Source: Dietzia sp. ANT_WB102
GTDB taxonomy: Bacteria; Actinomycetota; Actinomycetes; Mycobacteriales; Mycobacteriaceae
DNA: 64,000 nt
Direction of reading: 5' to 3'
Assembly: GCF_008369165.1 (NCBI RefSeq)
Contig: NZ_VOBA01000001.1
Location: forward strand, 2,101,630 to 2,165,629
In this document: in pieces, positions 44,685-53,722 of the stretch
Layout: each line of letters begins with the position of its first letter
Numbering within the stretch: the stretch's first letter is position 1
The notes under the pieces: generated by a model
What the model was told of the DNA's origin: nothing
The model's input: the letters and a program-made list of their open reading frames with translations, nothing else
Database searches by the model: none
Translations under genes and position numbers: made by a program

Positions 44685-46385
44685 ATGACCCAGGAGTCGA
44701 CACATGTCGAAGGCAGACCCTCGACTCTCGACGCGCACGGGTTACTCACCTGGGCCAGGCGGTGCGTCGAGCAACTCGCCGCGCATCGCGAGGAGATCAA
44801 CGCCCTCAACGTCTTTCCGGTGCCAGACGCCGACACCGGCACGAACCTGTTGTACACAATGCGGGCCGCCGTGGACCGGGCCGAGGGCGAGGACGCGTGG
44901 ATCACCGAGGGCGGCGGCACGGCGGGCGCCCGTGAGATCGCCGTCGCGCTCGGTCACGGGGCCGTGCACGGTGCCCGCGGGAACTCCGGGGTGATCCTGT
45001 CCCAGGTGCTGAGGGCGGTCGGCGAGGCTGCGACCTTCACCGTGGTCGACGCCTCCACCTACCGGCGCGCGCTGCGGACCGCGGTGACGCTCGTCGACCA
45101 CGCGTTGAGCGAGCCGGTCGAGGGGACAATCGTGACGGTGCTCCGGGAAGCCGCGGCCGCAGCGGGCCGTTCCTCGGCGGCCTCGTTGGTCGAGGTGGCC
45201 CGCGCGGCCGCGGATGGCGGGGCCGAGGCACTCGATCGGACCACCTCACAGTTGCCTGCGCTGAGCAGGGCCGGTGTCGTTGACGCCGGGGGTCGCGGGC
45301 TGTTGGTCCTGCTGGACGCCATGGTCGAGGTGCTGGTGGGGGAGACCCCCGAGCGGCCTGCCTATTTCATCCCGCCGGGTCCCGCTGCGGATGCGACGTT
45401 GTCCGTGCCCGGTCCCGAATCGGAGGAGGGAGCCGGAACCCGCTACGAGGTGATGTACTCCCTGACCCACTCCGATGATGCGCGCGCCGACGAACTACGG
45501 ACGGCGTTGCGGATGGTGGGCGACAGTGTGGGGGTGGTCGGCGACGGCGGTTCCGGCGCCAACGCCAGGTGGGCGGTGCACGTCCACACCGACGACATCG
45601 GCGCAGCGATCGAGACGGCCCTGCCGCTCGGCCGGGTCACTGAGATCCGGGTGACGGACATGCTCGACCCGGCAGGATTGCGGCCCGCCCATGGCGGGGA
45701 CTACGGCGGAGGGGGTAGGCGACCGGGCGACACCGGGTTGCGCAGGGTCGTCGCGATCGTGCCGAAGGGGCCGCTGGCGGAACTGTTCTCCGAGGCCGGG
45801 GCGGAGACAGTCGATCCCGGCGACAGCGGGCAGGGGGTGATCGACGCGGTGCTCTCCGTCGATGCTGATGAACTGCTCGTGCTGCCCAACGGCGAACTGT
45901 CCCGAGAGCAGATTGGTGCACTCGACGCCGCCCTGCGCGATTCCGTCGGTCATGCTCTGATCCTTCCGACCGGTTCGGTGGTCCAGGGGCTGTCGGCCCT
46001 TGCCGTGCACGACCCCACGACAACCCTGTCGCTGGACGGGTTCTCCATGGCCGACGCTGCGTCGGGGACCCGCCACGCCCACCTTGAGAGGGCCCAGCAG
46101 GACGCATTGACGCTGGTGGGGCGGTGCACGGCCGGCGACCTGCTCGGAGTGGTGGGGCACGACGTCGCACTGATCGAGAAGGACGCCGTCGACGCGGTGT
46201 GTGCGCTCGTCGAGAGGATGCTCTCTTCGGGAGGCGAACTCGTCACGGTGCTGTTTGGCGACGACTACGACGAGGGGGCCACCGAGTCGGCCTTGTCGCG
46301 GCTGCGGTCTCGACACCCGGATATCGAGGTGGTCGGTTACGCCGCCGGGCGCGGACGGGCTGTGGCCCATGTTGGGGTCGAATGA
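44685..46385 (+). CDS. DAK2-domain (FakA-like) kinase
   Basis: 566 residues. The N-terminal DAK2 domain (about 10-200) carries the metal/ATP motif NVFPVPDADTGTNL and GARGNSGVILSQVL; the middle and C-terminal parts match the FakA/DAK1-2 type region. The family phosphorylates fatty acids bound by FakB in firmicutes; in actinobacteria the function is unproven and no fakB is adjacent. Start: ATG 44685 is spaced from GAGGAGG (44674-44680); a GTG 3 bases earlier is too close. A -10-like TAGGCT lies near 44622. The stop overlaps recG by 4 bases. Confidence 0.85.
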   Translation: MTQESTHVEGRPSTLDAHGLLTWARRCVEQLAAHREEINALNVFPVPDADTGTNLLYTMRAAVDRAEGEDAWITEGGGTAGAREIAVALGHGAVHGARGNSGVILSQVLRAVGEAATFTVVDASTYRRALRTAVTLVDHALSEPVEGTIVTVLREAAAAAGRSSAASLVEVARAAADGGAEALDRTTSQLPALSRAGVVDAGGRGLLVLLDAMVEVLVGETPERPAYFIPPGPAADATLSVPGPESEEGAGTRYEVMYSLTHSDDARADELRTALRMVGDSVGVVGDGGSGANARWAVHVHTDDIGAAIETALPLGRVTEIRVTDMLDPAGLRPAHGGDYGGGGRRPGDTGLRRVVAIVPKGPLAELFSEAGAETVDPGDSGQGVIDAVLSVDADELLVLPNGELSREQIGALDAALRDSVGHALILPTGSVVQGLSALAVHDPTTTLSLDGFSMADAASGTRHAHLERAQQDALTLVGRCTAGDLLGVVGHDVALIEKDAVDAVCALVERMLSSGGELVTVLFGDDYDEGATESALSRLRSRHPDIEVVGYAAGRGRAVAHVGVE

Positions 46386-48655
46386 CGACTCTCGCCACCA
46401 CAGATACCCCGCTCTCCGACGTCCTCGACGCCGGTCTCGCGGAGCGGATCACCACGGCTTTCGGTCATCGAACCGTCGGTGACCTGCTGCACACCCTGCC
46501 GCGTCGGTATCGCCAGCACGGACAGCGTTACGACAAGCGGGACTTGGTCGACGGCGAGCGGGTGACGGTCATCGGAAAGGTCACCACCGCGCAGACCCGG
46601 AACTATCAGACCAAGCAGCGTCAGATGCGTGAAATGCTCACGCTGACCGTGGAGGACGGCGACACCACGTTCCGGGTGGTGTTCTTCGCCGGTCGCAAGA
46701 TCAAGTTCATGCTCCCGGTGGGGACCTTGGCGATGTTCGATGGCACCGTCTCGCGTTTTCGGCGTTCGTTGGACCTCAAGCATCCCGAGTTCCTCGTCCT
46801 GCGTCCGGTCACCGGCGCAGGTGGCCAACTCAAGGGGTCCGGAGATCTCGCCGCCCTGGCGCGACTGTCAGAGGAGATCGATGCGGAGGGCGGACCGAGC
46901 TTGTTCGACCGGCCGTTGCTGCCGGTGTACGCCGCCAAGGAAGGCGTGACCTCCTGGGACCTGCTCGGCGCGGTGGTCACTGCACTTCGGGCGTTGGTGC
47001 CGGTGGTGGATCCGCTCGACGCGACGGTTCGGTCGGCGGCCGGTTTGATGGACTTGGACGAGGCGCTGCGCAAGGCCCACCTCCCCGAGAACTCGCGCGA
47101 GAAGGACCAGGCCGGGTACCGGCTGCGCTTCGACGAGGCGCTCGCCCTGCAGTTGCTGCTCGGCGCGCGACGCCGGTTCGCTGCCCGGGACCCGGCGCCG
47201 GCCAGTCCGCTGCGCGGGAACGGACTCAGGGCGGCTATGGAGGCGCGGATGCCGTTCGACCTCACTGACGGGCAGGAGTCGGTGCTGGAGGAGATCTCGA
47301 CGGACCTGACCCGTGACGAGCCCATGAACCGGCTCCTGCAGGGCGAAGTCGGATCGGGCAAGACCGTGGTGGCGTTGCTGGCCATGCTCCAGGTGATCGA
47401 TGCCGGACGGCAGTGCGTGTTGCTAGCCCCCACGGAGGTCCTCGCAGTCCAGCACCACCGCTCCCTGACGGCGATGCTCGGCGATCTCGGTGAGCGGGGC
47501 AGGTTGGGAGCCGCCGAACAGGCCACCCACGTGGTGCTACTCACGGGATCGATGTCCACGACGCAGCGGCGGGCGGCGCTGCTCGACATCGTCACCGGGG
47601 AGGCCGGCATCATCGTCGGGACCCACGCGCTGATCCAGGACTCGGTAGAGTTCTTTGACTTGGGCCTGGTGGTGGTGGACGAACAGCACCGCTTCGGTGT
47701 CCGGCAGCGCGACCGACTGCGCGCCAAGGGGCGCGAAGGTCTTGTGCCGCACCTGTTGGTCATGACCGCGACACCGATACCACGCACCATTGCTATGACC
47801 GTGTTCGGGGACCTCGAGGTCTCCGAACTGCAGGAACTCCCCGGTGGGCGCCGTCCCATTTCCACCTCCGTCGTACCGGCGCGGGAGAAACCGCGGTGGC
47901 TCGAGCGGGCCTGGGACCGGGTCCGCGAAGAGGTGGACGCGGGCCACCGGGCATACGTGGTGTGCGCCAGGATCGACGCCGACGACGCGGTGAACGCCGG
48001 CGACGACGATGAGGGCGGCGACGATAGGGGCAGCGACAAACCGCCGCTGGCCGCCGCAGTGGACTTGCGCGACTACCTCTCCACCGGACCACTGGCCGGG
48101 CTGAGGATCGGTCTCCTGCACGGCCGACTCCCGCCGGAGGAGAAGGACGCCACCATGGCATCGTTCGCGGCCGGCGGACTAGACGTGCTCGTCTCCACGA
48201 CCGTCATCGAGGTGGGCGTGGACGTACCCGAAGCCACCGTGATGGTGGTCATGGACGCCGAGCGCTTCGGTGTGAGTCAGCTGCACCAACTGCGTGGCCG
48301 GGTGGGCCGGGGTGGCCTGCCAGGTCTCTGTCTGCTGGTGACGAACTCCCACACAGGGGGGCGGTCGATGGAACGGCTCGACGCGGTGGCGGCCACGACG
48401 GACGGCTTCGCTCTGGCGCAGTTGGACCTCGTGCAGCGCCGCGAGGGAGACGTCCTCGGGGATGCTCAGTCCGGTGCGCTCTCGGCGTTGCGACTGCTGT
48501 CGGTGGTGGACGACGGCGAGGTGATCGAGATCGCCCGCCGCTACGCCGACGAGATCTTGGGGACAGACCCGGGACTGCACGGTCACCCGGCGCTCGCTGA
48601 GCGGGTGAGGCGACTGGCCGGCTCCGAGGAATCCGACTACCTGTTCCGATACTGA
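46382..48655 (+). CDS. recG: ATP-dependent DNA helicase RecG
   Basis: 757 residues. Drives regression of stalled forks and branch migration. N-terminal wedge domain (RRYRQHGQRYDKRDLVDGE), Walker A QGEVGSGKTVVALLA, DExH VVVDEQHRFGVRQR, SAT-like MTATPIPRT, and helicase motif V/VI VSTTVIEVGVDVPEA, then LRGRVGRGG. An acidic Asp/Gly-rich stretch (AGDDDEGGDDRGSD, about 540-555) interrupts the second helicase domain. ATG overlaps the DAK2 stop (ATGA), as in other Mycobacteriales. Confidence 0.96.
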   Translation: MTTLATTDTPLSDVLDAGLAERITTAFGHRTVGDLLHTLPRRYRQHGQRYDKRDLVDGERVTVIGKVTTAQTRNYQTKQRQMREMLTLTVEDGDTTFRVVFFAGRKIKFMLPVGTLAMFDGTVSRFRRSLDLKHPEFLVLRPVTGAGGQLKGSGDLAALARLSEEIDAEGGPSLFDRPLLPVYAAKEGVTSWDLLGAVVTALRALVPVVDPLDATVRSAAGLMDLDEALRKAHLPENSREKDQAGYRLRFDEALALQLLLGARRRFAARDPAPASPLRGNGLRAAMEARMPFDLTDGQESVLEEISTDLTRDEPMNRLLQGEVGSGKTVVALLAMLQVIDAGRQCVLLAPTEVLAVQHHRSLTAMLGDLGERGRLGAAEQATHVVLLTGSMSTTQRRAALLDIVTGEAGIIVGTHALIQDSVEFFDLGLVVVDEQHRFGVRQRDRLRAKGREGLVPHLLVMTATPIPRTIAMTVFGDLEVSELQELPGGRRPISTSVVPAREKPRWLERAWDRVREEVDAGHRAYVVCARIDADDAVNAGDDDEGGDDRGSDKPPLAAAVDLRDYLSTGPLAGLRIGLLHGRLPPEEKDATMASFAAGGLDVLVSTTVIEVGVDVPEATVMVVMDAERFGVSQLHQLRGRVGRGGLPGLCLLVTNSHTGGRSMERLDAVAATTDGFALAQLDLVQRREGDVLGDAQSGALSALRLLSVVDDGEVIEIARRYADEILGTDPGLHGHPALAERVRRLAGSEESDYLFRY

Positions 48656-48699
48656 CTTTTCCGATATTGACTGCTGCGTTACCGATTACCGGGGGAGAC

Positions 48700-49287
48700 A
48701 TGACCCGCATCATTTCCGGCCGCCTGCGCGGGCTGTCGTTGACCGTGCCGCCGACCGGCACCAGGCCCACCACGGACCGCGTCCGCGAGGCGCTGTTCAG
48801 CGCAATCGGTAGCCGGGTGGACCTGGACGGCGCCGCCGTTCTCGACCTGTTCGCAGGCTCCGGTGCCCTCGGACTCGAGGCCGTCTCCAGAGGAGCCGAC
48901 GTGGCGTGGTTCGTGGAGGAGAACCACCGGGCGGTGGCGTGCCTGAAGAAGAACACAGCGGGGGCGTCGTCCTCGTCGTCTTCCCTCCGCGTCACGGTGA
49001 AACGGGCGCCACTTCCCGCTGCGGTCCGGGGACCATGCCCCGTCGAGGGCGGCTTCCACCTCGTCCTGGCCGACCCCCCGTACGAGCGGTCCGCGGAACT
49101 GGACGAGCCGGTACTGAGCGCACTATTCGCTGGTGGCTGGCTGGCGAAGGACGCGCTGGTGGTGTGGGAGCGATCGAAGAGGTACCCGGCGGTGCGATGG
49201 CCGAACGGCTACGAGGTGGAGTTCGAACGCAACTACGGCGAGACCACGGTCGAGATGGCTCGACGGGTTGATACGGTCGCACCATGA
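48700..49287 (+). CDS. rsmD: 16S rRNA (guanine966-N2)-methyltransferase
   Basis: 195 residues. SAM-binding VLDLFAGSGALGLEAVSRGA and catalytic N-methyltransferase motif LADPPY are clear. Modifies G966 of 16S rRNA. ATG 48700 has GGGGGAG 2-8 bases upstream; an in-frame TTG at 48667 is not needed. The 3' end contains the -10 box and first codons of coaD (4-base overlap). A pyruvate carboxylase gene lies between recG and rsmD in M. tuberculosis but not here. Confidence 0.94.
   Translation: MTRIISGRLRGLSLTVPPTGTRPTTDRVREALFSAIGSRVDLDGAAVLDLFAGSGALGLEAVSRGADVAWFVEENHRAVACLKKNTAGASSSSSSLRVTVKRAPLPAAVRGPCPVEGGFHLVLADPPYERSAELDEPVLSALFAGGWLAKDALVVWERSKRYPAVRWPNGYEVEFERNYGETTVEMARRVDTVAP
49272..49277 (+). 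promoter_or_regulatory. coaD -10 box inside rsmD
   Basis: TACGGT with 6 bases to ATG 49284 and no ribosome-binding site; would allow a separate leaderless coaD transcript. Confidence 0.4.
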
Positions 49288-49757
49288 CGACCGTCGTGTG
49301 CCCAGGTTCCTTCGACCCGGTGACCCTCGGGCACCTCGACATCATCCGGCGTGCGGCCGAATTGTTCGACGACGTGATCGTGTGCGTGGTCGCCAACCCC
49401 AACAAGCAGGGCACTTTCTCGATTGACGAGCGCAAGGCGCTGATCGACGAGGTCAGCGCGGACATTCCCGGGGTGCGGGTGGACAGCTTTTACGGTCTGC
49501 TCGTCGACTACTGCCGAGAGCAGGGTGCCACCGCCGTGATCAAGGGGCTGCGTGACTCCACTGACTACGACTACGAATTGCCGATGGCCCACATGAACCG
49601 GTCTATCGCGGGCATCGACACAGTGTTCCTGCCCACCAGGGCCGACCTGGCGTTCGTCTCCTCCTCGCTGTGCCGCGAGGTCACCCGGCTCGGAGGCGAC
49701 GTCTCGCACCTGCTGCCGGACCCGGTCGCCATCGCACTGAGAGAACGCCTGGGCTGA
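49284..49757 (+). CDS. coaD: Phosphopantetheine adenylyltransferase
   Basis: 157 residues, the penultimate enzyme of coenzyme A synthesis. Nucleotidyltransferase motif PGSFDPVTLGHLDII (T/HxGH), the substrate loop FYGLLVDYC, and the ISSTxxR-like SSSLCREVTRLGG are all present; usual length. The ATG overlaps the rsmD stop. Confidence 0.97.
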   Translation: MTTVVCPGSFDPVTLGHLDIIRRAAELFDDVIVCVVANPNKQGTFSIDERKALIDEVSADIPGVRVDSFYGLLVDYCREQGATAVIKGLRDSTDYDYELPMAHMNRSIAGIDTVFLPTRADLAFVSSSLCREVTRLGGDVSHLLPDPVAIALRERLG

Positions 49758-49888
49758 GCCCACGGAGTCGGGGCGGGCGGGGCTCCCCGCGTCGGACCTG
49801 CCGGACACACCGCCCACGCACCGGCTCGACGCTGTGTGTTGCGGGCACACTGGTGGGATAAGTGTGACGATCCGGTGAAGGGACGAGC

Positions 49889-50680
49889 GTGTACCGAGTG
49901 TTCCAGGCCCTCGATGAGCTGAACGCGATGATCGAGGACGCCCGCAGTCTGCCCATGACCGCGAACTGTGTGGTTCCCCGGCACGAGTCCCTTTTGTTGC
50001 TCGACGACATCCGCGACTCGTTCCCGGGCGAACTCGACGACGCCCAGGACGTGTTGGACCAGCGCGACCGGGTGCTCGCGGAGGCCGACGCGACTGCCCG
50101 CGAGACGGTCACCGCCGCCGACGCCGAGGCCGACCGGGCCCTGCGCGAGGCGCGTGAGGACGCGGACGCGATGCTCGCCGACGCCAAGTCCCGAGCTGAC
50201 CGCATGGTCGCCGAGGCCACCGCACACGCCGATGGACTGGTGGGGGATGCCCGCGCCGAGGCAGCGGAACTGCTCGACCGCTCGCGACGGGACGCCGAGT
50301 CCACCACGACCCGCGCCCGAGCGGAGGCCGACCGCCTGGTCGAACAGGCGAACATCCTTTACGACCGGACGATCACCGAGGCCCGCCAAGAGCAGCAGCG
50401 AATGCTGTCTGAGTCCGAGGTCGTCCGCATCGCCGACGAGGAGGCGGCGCGGGTCCGCGACGCGGCTCACGCCGAGAGTGAACGCCGGCGCGAGGAATGC
50501 GACGCCTACATTGACGAGAAGATGGCCCGGTTCGAGGAGTTCCTCGGCACCACGCTTCGGACGGTGAGCAGGGGGCGCGAGGAGATGCACGGGGTCGCCC
50601 CGACCGGACGGCGGGATACCACCGGTCGACGAGGGGGGCGCCAGGACGAGCGTTACGGTGACGGTTACGAGGACTACTGA
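49889..50680 (+). CDS. sepIVA: SepIVA-like DivIVA-domain division protein
   Basis: 263 residues with an N-terminal DivIVA-like region (YRVFQALDELNAMIEDARSLPM) and a long coiled coil rich in Ala/Glu/Arg heptads (about 60-225), ending in a Gly/Arg tail (TTGRRGGRQDERYGDGYEDY). M. tuberculosis Rv2927c (SepIVA), an essential septum and envelope-synthesis factor, has the same place just before DUF177 and rnc. GTG start with GAAGGGAC 7 bases upstream. The 131-base gap before it holds no gene. Confidence 0.88.
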   Translation: MYRVFQALDELNAMIEDARSLPMTANCVVPRHESLLLLDDIRDSFPGELDDAQDVLDQRDRVLAEADATARETVTAADAEADRALREAREDADAMLADAKSRADRMVAEATAHADGLVGDARAEAAELLDRSRRDAESTTTRARAEADRLVEQANILYDRTITEARQEQQRMLSESEVVRIADEEAARVRDAAHAESERRREECDAYIDEKMARFEEFLGTTLRTVSRGREEMHGVAPTGRRDTTGRRGGRQDERYGDGYEDY

Positions 50681-50690
50681 CATCGGCGGG

Positions 50691-50696
50691 TAGTCT
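50691..50696 (+). promoter_or_regulatory. -10 box of the DUF177 gene, leaderless start
   Basis: TAGTCT followed by 7 bases and GTG 50704, no ribosome-binding site. Confidence 0.5.
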
Positions 50697-50703
50697 GCTG
50701 GGC

Positions 50704-51294
50704 GTGTCCACCACCTCCCGTACCCCCCGCCACGGCCGTCCCGCCGCTGATTCGCTCGTCCTCGACACCCGCGTCCTCGGCCGCGCGCCCGGCTCGATGG
50801 TGCCGGTGCAGCGCGGCGCCGTGTTGCCTTCGGCTATCGGCGTGGAACTCATCCGGATCCCCGCGGGCACAGAAGTCGAGCTCGACCTCACGCTCACGTT
50901 CGTCGAAGAGGGCGTGCTGGTCACCGGGTCGGTGAGCGGCCGGGCCGAGGTCGAATGCGCGCGTTGCTTGGGCGAGTTCTCCACCAGGGTTGGGGTGGAG
51001 TTGACCGAGATGTACGCAGCACCCGGGACCGCTGCGGCGGAGGCCGCTGCACAGGACGAGGTGCGTGTGTTGGACGGGGACCTGCTCGACCTCGAGCCGG
51101 CGCTCATCGACGCGTTCGGCCTGGAGTTCCCCATGTCGCCGACCTGCACTGGCTACGGCCACGACGAGTGCATCAACCCCGACACCCCCGCACCGGACGG
51201 CGTCTCCGGCGATGAGGAGGGCCGGATCGACCCCCGATGGGCCGGATTGGCGGAGAAGTTCGGCACGACCGGGGCCAGCGAGGGGCAGGCGTGA
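50704..51294 (+). CDS. DUF177/YceD family protein
   Basis: 196 residues. Family features: VLDTRVLGRAPGSM near the start, ECARCLGEF (CxxC pair) in the middle and CTGYGHDEC with two cysteines near the C-terminus, ending EGRIDPRWAGLAEKFG. YceD proteins are tied to 23S rRNA/ribosome large-subunit accumulation. In many bacteria rpmF follows; here rnc follows directly, overlapping by 4 bases (GTGA), as in M. tuberculosis. Confidence 0.88.
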   Translation: MSTTSRTPRHGRPAADSLVLDTRVLGRAPGSMVPVQRGAVLPSAIGVELIRIPAGTEVELDLTLTFVEEGVLVTGSVSGRAEVECARCLGEFSTRVGVELTEMYAAPGTAAAEAAAQDEVRVLDGDLLDLEPALIDAFGLEFPMSPTCTGYGHDECINPDTPAPDGVSGDEEGRIDPRWAGLAEKFGTTGASEGQA

Positions 51295-51989
51295 CGGAGG
51301 AGCCGTCTCCGCTGGACTCGGTTCTGGGCGTCGTCCTGCCCACCGAGCTCGCCACCCAGGCGCTAACCCATCGCTCGTACGCGTATGAGCACGGCGGCCT
51401 GCCCCATAACGAGAGGTTGGAGTTCCTCGGGGACGCCGTGCTCGAGTTGGTGGTGACGGAGTACCTCTACGGGGCATACCCGGACCGCCCGGAGGGCGAC
51501 CTTGCCAAGATCCGCGCGAGCCTGGTCAACACTTATGTCCTGGCGGACATCGCCCGCGAGCTCGGCCCCGGCGGACTGGGCGCACACCTCCAGCTCGGCC
51601 GCGGTGAGGAGCTGACGGGCGGCCGCGACAAGCACTCCATCCTCGCCGACACCCTCGAGGCGGTGTTCGGTGCCGTGTACCTGACGCACGGGCTTGAGAC
51701 TGCGCGTCGACTGATCGAACGCATCATCGGCGACCGCCTGCAGGTGGTACCGCAACTCGGGGCAGCCCTGGACTGGAAGACCAGCCTTCAGGAGAAATGT
51801 GCATCCCTGAGCAGGCCCAAGGCGCGCTACGAGATCTCCTCGACCGGGCCGGATCACGACAAGCTGTTCTCTGCCGTGGTGTTCGTGGGCAACGCGGCGC
51901 TGGGTGAGGGGACCGGCCGTACCAAGAAGGAGGCGGAGCAGAAAGCCGCCGAGCAAGCGTGGGCCGCCTTGGACGGGATCCCCGGCTGA
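51291..51989 (+). CDS. rnc: Ribonuclease III
   Basis: 232 residues. Signature HNERLEFLGDAVL with the acidic catalytic residues, DTLEAVFGAVYL for the second metal side, and a C-terminal dsRNA-binding domain (about 155-225, GTGRTKKEAEQKAAEQAW). Processes rRNA precursors. GTG 51291 overlaps the DUF177 stop; the 18 codons upstream in frame belong to that gene. mutM starts 1 base after the stop. Confidence 0.96.
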   Translation: MTEEPSPLDSVLGVVLPTELATQALTHRSYAYEHGGLPHNERLEFLGDAVLELVVTEYLYGAYPDRPEGDLAKIRASLVNTYVLADIARELGPGGLGAHLQLGRGEELTGGRDKHSILADTLEAVFGAVYLTHGLETARRLIERIIGDRLQVVPQLGAALDWKTSLQEKCASLSRPKARYEISSTGPDHDKLFSAVVFVGNAALGEGTGRTKKEAEQKAAEQAWAALDGIPG

Positions 51990-51990
51990 C

Positions 51991-52917
51991 GTGCCCGAGT
52001 TACCCGAGGTCGAGGTCGTGCGCCGAGGGCTGGCCGACCACGTCGTGGGGCGCGTGATCTCGACGGTCGAGGTCACCGGTTCCAGGACAGCACGTCGGCA
52101 GCCGGGCGGCGCGCCGGAGATCGTCGCGCGCTTGACCGGCCGCACCGTCAGCGGGGCTCGCAGACGCGGCAAGTACTTGTGGCTCACCCTTGACTCCGAC
52201 CACGAAGTGGGCGCGGACTGCCTGCTCGTACACCTGGGTATGAGCGGGCAGATGTTGGTCACCGATGGTGGCGCCCCGCCAGTGCGACATATGCATGCGC
52301 GGGCGGAACTGGACGACGGCAAGGAACTCCGGTTCGTCGACCAGAGGACCTTCGGGGGGTGGACGGTCGTGCCGCTGGCAGAGGCACTCGACGGTACCGG
52401 TGAGCTCCTGCCCGCGCCGGCCGCCCACATCGCGGCGGACCCGTTCGAGCACGGTTTCGACGCCCTCGCCACCGCCCGGACGATCCGGCGCCGGGACACC
52501 GAGATCAAGCGGTTACTTCTCGACCAGACAGTCGTGTCGGGGATCGGCAACATCTACGCCGACGAGGCCCTGTGGCGCTCGGGACTCCACGGCCGCCGGA
52601 GGTCCGGCGCGGTCACGCTCCGGGCCGTCACCGGGGTCCTCGAGAACGCCCACGAGGTGATGGCCGACGCGCTGGAGGCTGGCGGTACCTCATTCGATGC
52701 GTTGTATGTCAACGTCAATGGGGCGTCAGGGTATTTCGACCGGTCATTGGATGTGTATGGGCGCGCCGGTCTACCGTGCACCCGATGCGGATCGCCCGTG
52801 GTACGGGAGAACTTTATGAATCGTGGCTCACATTTCTGCCCGGTCTGCCAGCCCGCGCCCCGCCGGTCCCGCGCGCCACGGCGCGGCCGGACCCCGGGCG
52901 GACCGGCCGTACGATGA
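51991..52917 (+). CDS. mutM: Formamidopyrimidine-DNA glycosylase
   Basis: 308 residues. Begins at GTG with the PELPEVEVV sequence, where Pro2 is the catalytic nucleophile; RRGKYLWLTL lysine loop and a C-terminal zinc finger (CTRCGSPVVREN... then GSHFCPVC). Removes 8-oxoguanine from DNA. A Pro/Arg-rich tail follows the zinc finger. Single base between rnc stop and this start; rnc-mutM order is conserved in actinobacteria. Confidence 0.96.
   Translation: MPELPEVEVVRRGLADHVVGRVISTVEVTGSRTARRQPGGAPEIVARLTGRTVSGARRRGKYLWLTLDSDHEVGADCLLVHLGMSGQMLVTDGGAPPVRHMHARAELDDGKELRFVDQRTFGGWTVVPLAEALDGTGELLPAPAAHIAADPFEHGFDALATARTIRRRDTEIKRLLLDQTVVSGIGNIYADEALWRSGLHGRRRSGAVTLRAVTGVLENAHEVMADALEAGGTSFDALYVNVNGASGYFDRSLDVYGRAGLPCTRCGSPVVRENFMNRGSHFCPVCQPAPRRSRAPRRGRTPGGPAVR
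52910..52915 (+). promoter_or_regulatory. osmC-like gene -10 box
   Basis: TACGAT inside the end of mutM, 6 bases before ATG 52922, with no ribosome-binding site. Confidence 0.4.
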
Positions 52918-52921
52918 CCGC

Positions 52922-53419
52922 ATGACCGACACGACGCCCACCACCACCTCGCTCACGCCGGCGCAGCAGGCTGCGCACCCCGACCCCGATCTCCGCGTCG
53001 AGCGGACCGGTACGCGTCGCTACGTGGGGTTGTCCTCGCGGGGGGCCCGCGTCGAGATCGGTTCGGCCGGAGTCGATGGCGTATTCACCCCGGGTGAGCT
53101 GCTCAAGATCGCGCTGGGAGCATGCACGGCCATGGCGTCGGATTTCACGATCTCCCGCAGACTCGGCGACGACTACGCCGCTACTGTTCGCGTCTCCGGG
53201 GACGCTGACCGTGAGGACGAGCGGTACCCGCGACTGGAAGAGACCTATGAGCTCGACCTGTCCGCCCTCGACCCCAAGATGGCCGATCGGGTGATCGACA
53301 TGATCCGCCGCTCGGTTGACGCCGCCTGCACGGTCGGACGGACCCTGACCGCAGGCACCGAGATCGAGCTGCGGTTCGACACCAGCGCCGGTGCCGACGC
53401 CGGGGGCAATGCGGGATGA
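52922..53419 (+). CDS. OsmC family peroxiredoxin-like protein
   Basis: 165 residues; the family reduces organic hydroperoxides with two cysteines. Seen: FTPGELLKIALGACTAMASDF (first Cys) and SVDAACTVGRTL (second Cys) in the right order and spacing. M. tuberculosis Rv2923c lies in the same place. ATG 52922 set by the -10 spacing; longer frames read into mutM. The ATG of acyP overlaps its stop. Confidence 0.9.
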   Translation: MTDTTPTTTSLTPAQQAAHPDPDLRVERTGTRRYVGLSSRGARVEIGSAGVDGVFTPGELLKIALGACTAMASDFTISRRLGDDYAATVRVSGDADREDERYPRLEETYELDLSALDPKMADRVIDMIRRSVDAACTVGRTLTAGTEIELRFDTSAGADAGGNAG

Positions 53420-53706
53420 GCTCACCGGAGCTAGGCCAGACCCGGTTGATCGCCTGGGTTCACGGCCACGTCCAGGGCGTGGGGTTCCGCTGGTGGACCC
53501 GTAGTCGTGCGCTCGAACTCGGTCTGAGCGGGTACGCGGCCAACAGGCCGGACGGGCGTGTCCATGTGGTGGCAGAGGGACCTGAGGGCGCGTGCCGGGA
53601 ACTGTTAGGACTCCTTCGCGACGGCGATACCCCCGGCCGAGTAGACCTCGTCGTCGACACCTGGGAGCCAGCCCGGGGCGGACTCCCAGGATTCGTCGAA
53701 CGCTGA
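53416..53706 (+). CDS. acyP: Acylphosphatase
   Basis: 96 residues, complete small enzyme hydrolysing acyl phosphates. Motif HGHVQGVGFRWW with the catalytic Arg and YAANRPDGRVHVVAEG with the catalytic Asn. ATG overlaps the osmC stop (ATGA); smc follows, as in mycobacteria (Rv2922A-Rv2922c). Confidence 0.95.
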   Translation: MSSPELGQTRLIAWVHGHVQGVGFRWWTRSRALELGLSGYAANRPDGRVHVVAEGPEGACRELLGLLRDGDTPGRVDLVVDTWEPARGGLPGFVER

Positions 53707-53708
53707 CC

Positions 53709-53714
53709 TAGGAT
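53709..53714 (+). promoter_or_regulatory. smc -10 box, leaderless start
   Basis: TAGGAT followed by 8 bases and GTG 53723; the only purine-rich sequence between is GATAA, so no ribosome-binding site. Confidence 0.45.
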
Positions 53715-53722
53715 CGATAACC

